Shown: one piece after another, positions 6,843 to 11,194 of the stretch | How the letters are laid out: the number at the start of each line of letters is the position of its first letter | Position numbering within the stretch: position 1 is the stretch's first letter | From: a bacterium | GTDB lineage: Bacteria; Patescibacteriota; Patescibacteriia; UBA1558; GWA2-36-10 | Length of the DNA stretch: 11,194 nucleotides | NCBI GenBank assembly: GCA_030690875.1 | Contig: JAUYFP010000025.1 | Location: 1 to 11,194, forward strand | Direction of reading: 5' to 3' | Program-made: the position numbers and the translations under genes | Notes under the pieces: generated by a model | Databases searched by the model: none | The model's input: the letters and a program-made list of their open reading frames with translations, nothing else | Told to the model about the DNA's origin: nothing

Positions 6843-7310
6843 ATGCAGAGAAAAGGAATATCAATTATTGAGATTATTATTACTATTTCCATTGTCAGTA
6901 TTTTGACGGGAATGGGCATGGCCGCTTATTTGAGCTGGCAAAAGCAGGCAAGGCTTGTAGATAATAGCGATGCTATAAAAAGCGCTTTGGTCAGAGCTCA
7001 ACAATTGGCTACCGCGGCCGCCAGCAGTACGGACTGGGGTCTTCATTTGGAACTTGACCGCTATGTTTTATTTTCCGGCAGTTTTTATAGTGTAGACGAT
7101 GCCAATAACTCATCTTGGAATCTCTCGGGGGTGGAAATAAATGATCCAGAGCTGAGTTTTACTGACGGAGCTGGCGGCCGGACCGCTGATGTTGTATTTC
7201 ATAAATTTACCGGACTCACTTCAAATACCGGAACAATAGATATCATCTCCAATGCGGATCCGACTATTGGTCGGGATATAGAGGTTTTTGCCTCTGGTAA
7301 AATAGACTAA
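6843..7310 (+). CDS. GspH/FimT-like minor pseudopilin
   Basis: I chose the ATG at 6843, not the TTG at 6837, because it gives the short basic leader MQRKG seen again in the next gene; the product is 155 aa. The class III signal is clear: cleavage after G5, then I6-S-I-I-E10, with the conserved glutamate at mature +5 and a hydrophobic N-terminal helix (ISIIEIIITISIVSILTGMG). The mature body carries SALVRAQQLATAAASS, typical of the helix end in GspH/FimT pseudopilins, followed by a beta-rich domain of about 100 residues ending in EVFASGKID. It would be processed by a prepilin peptidase encoded elsewhere and join the pilus tip complex. The position directly after pilC and before PilV-, PilW- and PilX-like genes supports the FimT slot. 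Confidence 0.85.
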   Translation: MQRKGISIIEIIITISIVSILTGMGMAAYLSWQKQARLVDNSDAIKSALVRAQQLATAAASSTDWGLHLELDRYVLFSGSFYSVDDANNSSWNLSGVEINDPELSFTDGAGGRTADVVFHKFTGLTSNTGTIDIISNADPTIGRDIEVFASGKID

Positions 7311-7324
7311 ATGATAATTTAAAA

Positions 7325-9214
7325 ATGCAGAGAAAAGGTTTTTCAATCATAGAACTTTTGGTGGCTATTTCTTTTGTTAGCGCAATTATACTTTTGATTT
7401 TGACCTTGGGTTCTTTTAATAGCCGAATTTTAAAATATAATGAAGACCGGACAACAGCGGTGTTTTATGCTTCCGAAGCAATTGAAGCGCTAAAAATGTT
7501 TTCTTGGGACGAACTCATTGTTAATAATAATCATAGTATTACTTTTAATACCGACCATTGGGAGCTCGGCGCTGGCGATCAGTTACTGGCTGGTAGATAC
7601 ACCAGAGCTATCAATGTCGCTAGCGTCAATAGAGAAAGTTCCAGCAATGGGCAAGTTTACGGAGCAATGGTGTCTTCTGGTGGCTATCTTGATCCGGACA
7701 CTAAAAAAATCACCGTAACCATGACCTGGAATTTATTAGGTAATAGCCAGACTGAGGAAATAGTTACTTATTTTCATCGTTGGCAAGCAGGTCGTTGGAA
7801 ACAGACTGATTGGGAAGGTGGCGCAGGGCAAATAAATTGGTCAAGTGTTAATAAATTTTTCAGCAGTGATTCGGGCATTGATGTGTCAATACCAGGGGTT
7901 GTTACTCTTCAGGCGGGTTTTTTGGATTGGAGCCAGGCTACGACTACGGCTACTTTTGATTCGCCTGGAAATTTTGATGATAATGATGTTTATGAGGTTG
8001 ACGGCATTGCTTATTTAGTTACCGAGGACAATCCCCAAGGCTCAGAATTTTATGTATTAGATGTTAGTGATATCTATAATCCTTGGCAAAAAGCTTCTTT
8101 AAATATAGGTTCGGCTGTTAGTTCGGTAGTAGTCAGTGGCGAATATGCTTATATTGCCACCGCTGATAATTATGCTGAATTTAAAGTAGTATCTATAGCT
8201 GACAAAAATAATCCTCAGGTGGTAGCTGCTCTTGATCTGCCCGGAAACGATGATGCTTTAGATGTAGCGGTTGATAATACCGAGGCTTATATTATTCAAG
8301 GCAGTAATTTGTATTCTTTCAGTATTCTTGATCCCACAAATCCCCAACCGCTTGACAATATCAGTGTTGATGAGTTGGCCATTGAAATTTCTTTGTCGGG
8401 CGATTATATTTATTTGGCCACGCAGAATCCTGATGGCGAGCTCCAAATAGTAGAAGTCACCAATCCAGCTAATCTTGGTGTGGCGGGGCAATATAGTTTG
8501 CCTGGCAATTTAAAGGGCACTGATATTTTTGTCAGGGGGAATAGAGCGTTCATTTCCACTCAAAATAATGGTGATGGTGACGAATTTTTTGTCTTAGAAG
8601 TCAGCGATCCAGCTAATATAGTTTTTTTGGGTAGTTATGGCGTTGACGAGAGTGTTTATTCCATAGCTATTATTGGTCCCTATGCCTTGGTAGGAACAAA
8701 TTTACTCAATGATGAGTTAATAGTCTTGGATGTTAGTTTTCCAGAGACTATTAATCTTGTTTCGGGATTTGATTTAACTGGTTATGTTTTAGGCATGTCA
8801 GCTAATTGTTCAGTAATTTATGCGGCCACTTCTGGAAATCAAGGGGAATTTTTTATTATATCCACAGAGGTTTTCGATTGTGATTATGCTGATGCCGGAA
8901 TTTTGGAGTCGTCAACCTTTGACACTGGCAGTTCGCAGGTATCCTATAATTGGATTGCTTGGACGGCTTCGGAGCCCTCTCAAACTGATATCAAATTCAA
9001 GATAGCCACTAGTGATAATATTGACGGTCCTTGGAATTTTGTCGGACCTGACGGCACAAGTGCAACTTATTACAACACAGCGGCGCAGGAATTTATAAAT
9101 TATACTTATCATCTAAATCAGAGGTATTTGCGTTATCAATTATTTTTGGATAGTCAATCAGCTTGGCAGATTCCTATATTGGAGGACATTACTATTAGTT
9201 ATTCAACTTGGTGA
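7325..9214 (+). CDS. PilV/GspI-like prepilin fused to a seven-repeat LVIVD beta-propeller
   Basis: This is an unusually large minor pilin (629 aa; PilV/GspI proteins are normally under 200). It starts with the leader MQRKG|FSIIELLVAI, cleaved after G5 with E10 at mature +5. A PilV/GspI-like helix continues with AVFYASEAIEALK. A linker region (about 153-199) holds TDWEGGAGQINW. Residues about 210-518 carry seven repeats ending in a (F/L)xxLDVSDxxNP-type strand at 243, 286, 329, 373, 421, 465 and 509, spaced 43-48 residues. This matches LVIVD repeats forming a seven-bladed propeller. The only two cysteines I see (C495, C519) could form a disulfide closing the last blade. The C-terminal part (about 520-629) looks like a beta-sandwich with SSTFDTG and WTASEPSQTDIKFKI. 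The likely role is a surface-exposed, ligand-binding pilus-tip subunit (inference). It starts 14 bases after the GspH-like gene and ends TGATGA. Confidence 0.88.
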   Translation: MQRKGFSIIELLVAISFVSAIILLILTLGSFNSRILKYNEDRTTAVFYASEAIEALKMFSWDELIVNNNHSITFNTDHWELGAGDQLLAGRYTRAINVASVNRESSSNGQVYGAMVSSGGYLDPDTKKITVTMTWNLLGNSQTEEIVTYFHRWQAGRWKQTDWEGGAGQINWSSVNKFFSSDSGIDVSIPGVVTLQAGFLDWSQATTTATFDSPGNFDDNDVYEVDGIAYLVTEDNPQGSEFYVLDVSDIYNPWQKASLNIGSAVSSVVVSGEYAYIATADNYAEFKVVSIADKNNPQVVAALDLPGNDDALDVAVDNTEAYIIQGSNLYSFSILDPTNPQPLDNISVDELAIEISLSGDYIYLATQNPDGELQIVEVTNPANLGVAGQYSLPGNLKGTDIFVRGNRAFISTQNNGDGDEFFVLEVSDPANIVFLGSYGVDESVYSIAIIGPYALVGTNLLNDELIVLDVSFPETINLVSGFDLTGYVLGMSANCSVIYAATSGNQGEFFIISTEVFDCDYADAGILESSTFDTGSSQVSYNWIAWTASEPSQTDIKFKIATSDNIDGPWNFVGPDGTSATYYNTAAQEFINYTYHLNQRYLRYQLFLDSQSAWQIPILEDITISYSTW

Positions 9215-9756
9215 TGAAAAGATTAAAAAAACAAAAAATAAATTCAGCTGGCTTTACTTTTGTGGAAACAATAGTCTATATTTTTGTGATGACCATAATT
9301 TTAATGACAATATCCAGTTTATTATTGAGCGCTTTTAATGCCAGAAAACAATCAGTGGCCTCTTATTTAATATACAATGATGCTAGATTTATGGCCAATT
9401 TTTTAAACAACAGAATTCATAATGTTGGCTTAATAGAAGATGAGGCTTTGCCATCAGAATATTTATTTTATAATTTGCCGGATACTAGATTTGATCTGAT
9501 TTTAGATAATAATAATTTGCTTTATCGGGAAACTATTGACACTGGGAGCGGTTTTCCCGATCAGTCCAGCGCAGTAGTTACGACTTTAAATAACCAGTCA
9601 GTTAGAGTAGAAAGTTTTGCTTTGACGGCCGTGGCTGATGGTGAAGGTAATGCTAATCAAGGTATAAAAATAGACTTGCTTTTAGCTACGGGCCAGCCAA
9701 GCGATACTTTTGCATATAAAGAAAGAGCCTTTAGTTTTTACATTAGTTTGCGTTAA
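9214..9756 (+). CDS. PilW/GspJ-like minor pseudopilin
   Basis: I place the start at the ATG at 9214. It shares its A with the last base of the upstream stop codon (TGATG), the classic arrangement for translational coupling. In-frame TTG and GTG codons at 9208 and 9211 are less likely. The product is 180 aa. The leader MKRLKKQKINSAG is followed by F-T-F-V-E, placing the glutamate at mature +5, then a hydrophobic helix (TIVYIFVMTIILMTISSLLL). The helix end SYLIYNDARFMANFLNNRI resembles GspJ/PilW proteins, which sit near the tip with GspI and GspK. The rest is a beta-rich globular domain. It completes the H-I-J-K order of minor pilins. Confidence 0.82.
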   Translation: MKRLKKQKINSAGFTFVETIVYIFVMTIILMTISSLLLSAFNARKQSVASYLIYNDARFMANFLNNRIHNVGLIEDEALPSEYLFYNLPDTRFDLILDNNNLLYRETIDTGSGFPDQSSAVVTTLNNQSVRVESFALTAVADGEGNANQGIKIDLLLATGQPSDTFAYKERAFSFYISLR

Positions 9757-9759
9757 TTT

Positions 9760-10713
9760 ATGTTTGAGGAAATTAAAAAATCACAGCAAGGCGCGGCCGC
9801 TCTGGTATCAGCAATGATAATTTCTTTTGCTTTGTTTTCTTTAGTTTTATCAATTTTGGCCGTATCTTTGAATATGAAAGAAAGCACTAGTTCTTTTGGC
9901 GAATCAATTCGCAATTTTTACGCGGCTGAGGCCGGAGTGGGGGAAACGCTTTATCAGCTCAAAAAAGAACACAATAATTTTAGCTTTGATAATTTTATGG
10001 TTGGCAATGTTGAAGTCCTTGGCCAGTTTGTAGATTTGCCAGGACTTTGCTTGCCAATACCAGAATGCCAATTTTTGCCGGGTTCTGGCTGGTGGGGTGA
10101 ATATTTTAACTATTCAGTTACTCATCCGGATATGGATGTTGATCCTTATCCCGGTCCAACACCAACACCGACTGAGCATGATTGGTATGATGATACTTAT
10201 AAAATTTATGAGCAAATAGACGCCAATTTAAATTTTCCAAGTAGTGGCTGGTTTCCTTATGACGGCACAGTATGGGAATATAAAGAGGGTTTTCCTCATG
10301 ATTATCATTTTGGCATGCACTGGCGAGCAAAAGTAACAGCACCTAGTAGTGGCGATTACGCCTATACTTTGGCTTCTGATGATGATAGTTGGGTTTTGCG
10401 TAGTGGAATCGTAGTAGTTAATAATAGTGGAACGCATGCCGCTTTTGTGAAAACAGGAACTATTTTTTTGAGCGTTGGGGATAATATTATAGAAGTTTAT
10501 TTTGCTGAAAGACACGATGTTGAATCGGGATTTAATTTTCGTTTCAATGATACTAATTTAATCATCACTCCTTGGCCGGAAGGTTGTGGGGATGATTTGG
10601 AGTGTAATTCCAATATTGAAGCCAATGCCAGTAGTACTCGGGCTTGGCGAAAAGCCCGCTATACCTGTAATCAGGATGTGGCCAATTGCGCTTGGAGCGA
10701 GCTGATACCTTAA
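9760..10713 (+). CDS. PilX/GspK-like tip pilin with PA14/fibro-slime-type domain
   Basis: A 317-residue protein whose N-terminus (IKKSQQGAAALVSAMIIS) fits PilX/GspK prepilins: cleavage after G11 and no glutamate at +5 (V16 instead), as in GspK, the tip-most pseudopilin. The helix continues with NFYAAEAGVGETLYQL, the typical AAEAG motif of PilX. Then comes GWWGEYFNY (110-118), a Pro-Thr linker (PYPGPTPTPTE), and a PA14-like region (about 110-270) with SSGDYAYTLASDDDSWVL (central S206-D-D-D-S-W211), SGTHAAF and VYFAERHDVESGF (F248-A-E-R-H252). The DDDSW and FAERH pair is a hallmark of fibro-slime/PA14 carbohydrate-binding-type domains. Four cysteines follow in the last 45 residues. It starts 3 bases after the PilW-like gene and is the last gene of the operon. 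A surface adhesive role is inferred. Confidence 0.85.
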   Translation: MFEEIKKSQQGAAALVSAMIISFALFSLVLSILAVSLNMKESTSSFGESIRNFYAAEAGVGETLYQLKKEHNNFSFDNFMVGNVEVLGQFVDLPGLCLPIPECQFLPGSGWWGEYFNYSVTHPDMDVDPYPGPTPTPTEHDWYDDTYKIYEQIDANLNFPSSGWFPYDGTVWEYKEGFPHDYHFGMHWRAKVTAPSSGDYAYTLASDDDSWVLRSGIVVVNNSGTHAAFVKTGTIFLSVGDNIIEVYFAERHDVESGFNFRFNDTNLIITPWPEGCGDDLECNSNIEANASSTRAWRKARYTCNQDVANCAWSELIP

Positions 10714-10737
10714 CCTTCGAGGTTGACCTCGAAGGTT
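10712..10737. repeat. Palindrome overlapping the pilus operon's last stop codon
   Basis: AACCTTCGAGGT (10712-10723) and ACCTCGAAGGTT (10726-10737) are exact reverse complements around TG, giving an 11-bp stem with a TTGA loop. The first two bases belong to the TAA stop. No T-run follows (GGTTGACAAAAATTT), so it is not a canonical terminator, although as the only hairpin at the end of the operon it may still act as one or protect the 3' end. It shares CCTTCGA with the palindrome at 3685-3726. Confidence 0.7.
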
Positions 10738-10739
10738 GG

Positions 10740-10768
10740 TTGACAAAAATTTGGCTAAGGCTAATAAT
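10740..10768 (+). promoter_or_regulatory. Strong predicted sigma-70 promoter for the lipoprotein gene
   Basis: A perfect -35 TTGACA (10740-10745) is separated by 17 bases from AATAAT (10763-10768, five of six -10 bases). Transcription would start near 10775, about 24 bases before the ATG at 10799. This is the best promoter match in the window and sits directly after the palindrome, marking the downstream gene as a separate unit. Confidence 0.7.
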
Positions 10769-10798
10769 GTTATTAACTAATCAGCTAATATTTTGTTT

Positions 10799-11194
10799 AT
10801 GAAAATCATTAAAAAATATCTAAATTTGGGCTTTTTTGCCTTATTTTTATTGTTAATTTTATCTGCTTGCAGTATTGGCAATCAGGGGTCTCTTAATGAG
10901 AATGAAAATTCTTTGCCGCTTAATGAGAATGTAAGCAATGAGCAGAGCGATGAACAGCTAATTGGTGGTGACAAAGACGAATATGGTTGTTTGATAGCCG
11001 CCGGTTACAGCTGGTGCGAGCCAAAACAGAAATGTTTGCGAACTTGGGAAGAGGAATGTATCACCAGTGTCTCGCAAAATAATTTGCCTAAGCAATTTGC
11101 CAGCATAGCTGATTCTGTCAGCTGGGTAGTTTATCAAAACGAAGAATTTGATTATAGCGTTACTTATCCGGATATTGCCAATGTGGCTGGCGAT
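10799..11194 (+). CDS. Lipoprotein with four-cysteine module, 3'-truncated by window edge
   Basis: The ATG at 10799 opens a frame that stays open to the window end (132 codons). The N-terminus is a lipoprotein signal: MKIIKKY, a hydrophobic core, and lipobox L21-S-A-C24, so the mature protein would be membrane-anchored by C24. A polar Asn/Glu/Ser-rich linker (25-57) with LNEN repeated follows. A compact cysteine module (about 58-87) then reads DKDEYGCLIAAGYSWCEP with C64 and C73, and continues to C79 and WEEEC (C87). I have seen the GYSWC...C...WEE.C pattern in Patescibacteria secreted proteins but cannot name a function. The last visible part, FDYSVTYPD, suggests the start of a beta-rich domain of the kind often found after such modules. 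The start lacks a Shine-Dalgarno. Confidence 0.8.
   Translation, partial: MKIIKKYLNLGFFALFLLLILSACSIGNQGSLNENENSLPLNENVSNEQSDEQLIGGDKDEYGCLIAAGYSWCEPKQKCLRTWEEECITSVSQNNLPKQFASIADSVSWVVYQNEEFDYSVTYPDIANVAGD

Noticed and set aside
9208..9216. Non-ATG starts (TTG 9208, GTG 9211) for the PilW-like gene
   Set aside because: The ATG at 9214 overlaps the upstream stop as TGATG, the standard coupling arrangement, and gives a complete basic leader.
9212..9217. Tandem TGA TGA as a sign of UGA recoding (Gly code of some CPR lineages)
   Set aside because: I saw no in-frame TGA within the genes, other stops are TAA or TAG, and the TGA here ends a complete domain with the next gene overlapping.
1..11194. 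CRISPR array, insertion sequence, prophage or rRNA
   Set aside because: No regularly spaced repeats, no transposase or integrase motif and no rRNA-like stretch were seen on either strand.

Overview
The window looks like a piece of a Candidate Phyla Radiation (Patescibacteria) genome or a close relative. The evidence is its AT-rich composition, short gene-dense operons, and several protein families I associate with that group: a small three-TM protein, a small secreted protein with a Met/Gly-rich tail, a YbaK-like deacylase with a lysine tail, and a Cys-module lipoprotein. None of the starts I examined has a convincing Shine-Dalgarno sequence. The assignment rests on family recognition and not on a marker gene. 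The code appears standard: I saw no in-frame TGA within the genes, and TGA is used once as a stop.

Region 1 (1-1300) holds the 3' part of a membrane protein and a small secreted protein. Both end in Met-rich segments. They converge on a DoxX-family membrane protein on the minus strand, and a hairpin terminator that works in both directions separates them. Region 2 (1770-3730) begins with overlapping divergent promoters. The forward one drives an SDR oxidoreductase, a small membrane protein and a YbaK/ProX-like aminoacyl-tRNA deacylase. The region ends at a GC-rich palindrome that looks more like a dispersed repeat than a terminator.

Region 3 (3750-10713) is the core of the window: one long type IV pilus operon. 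It encodes the assembly ATPase PilB and the platform protein PilC, followed by four prepilin-like genes in the order GspH/FimT-like, PilV/GspI-like, PilW/GspJ-like and PilX/GspK-like. This is the classical minor-pilin order that builds a pilus tip. Two of the four carry large added domains. The PilV-like protein (629 aa) has seven LVIVD-type repeats, predicted to form a seven-bladed beta-propeller, plus a C-terminal beta-sandwich-like region. The PilX-like protein (317 aa) carries a PA14/fibro-slime-type domain. The operon therefore seems to encode a pilus with a large, probably ligand-binding tip. Major pilin, PilT, PilM and prepilin peptidase are not in the window.

Region 4 (10712-11194) starts with a palindrome overlapping the last stop codon. 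A good sigma-70-type promoter and the 5' part of a lipoprotein gene with a four-cysteine module follow. There is no gene-free stretch longer than about 100 bases.
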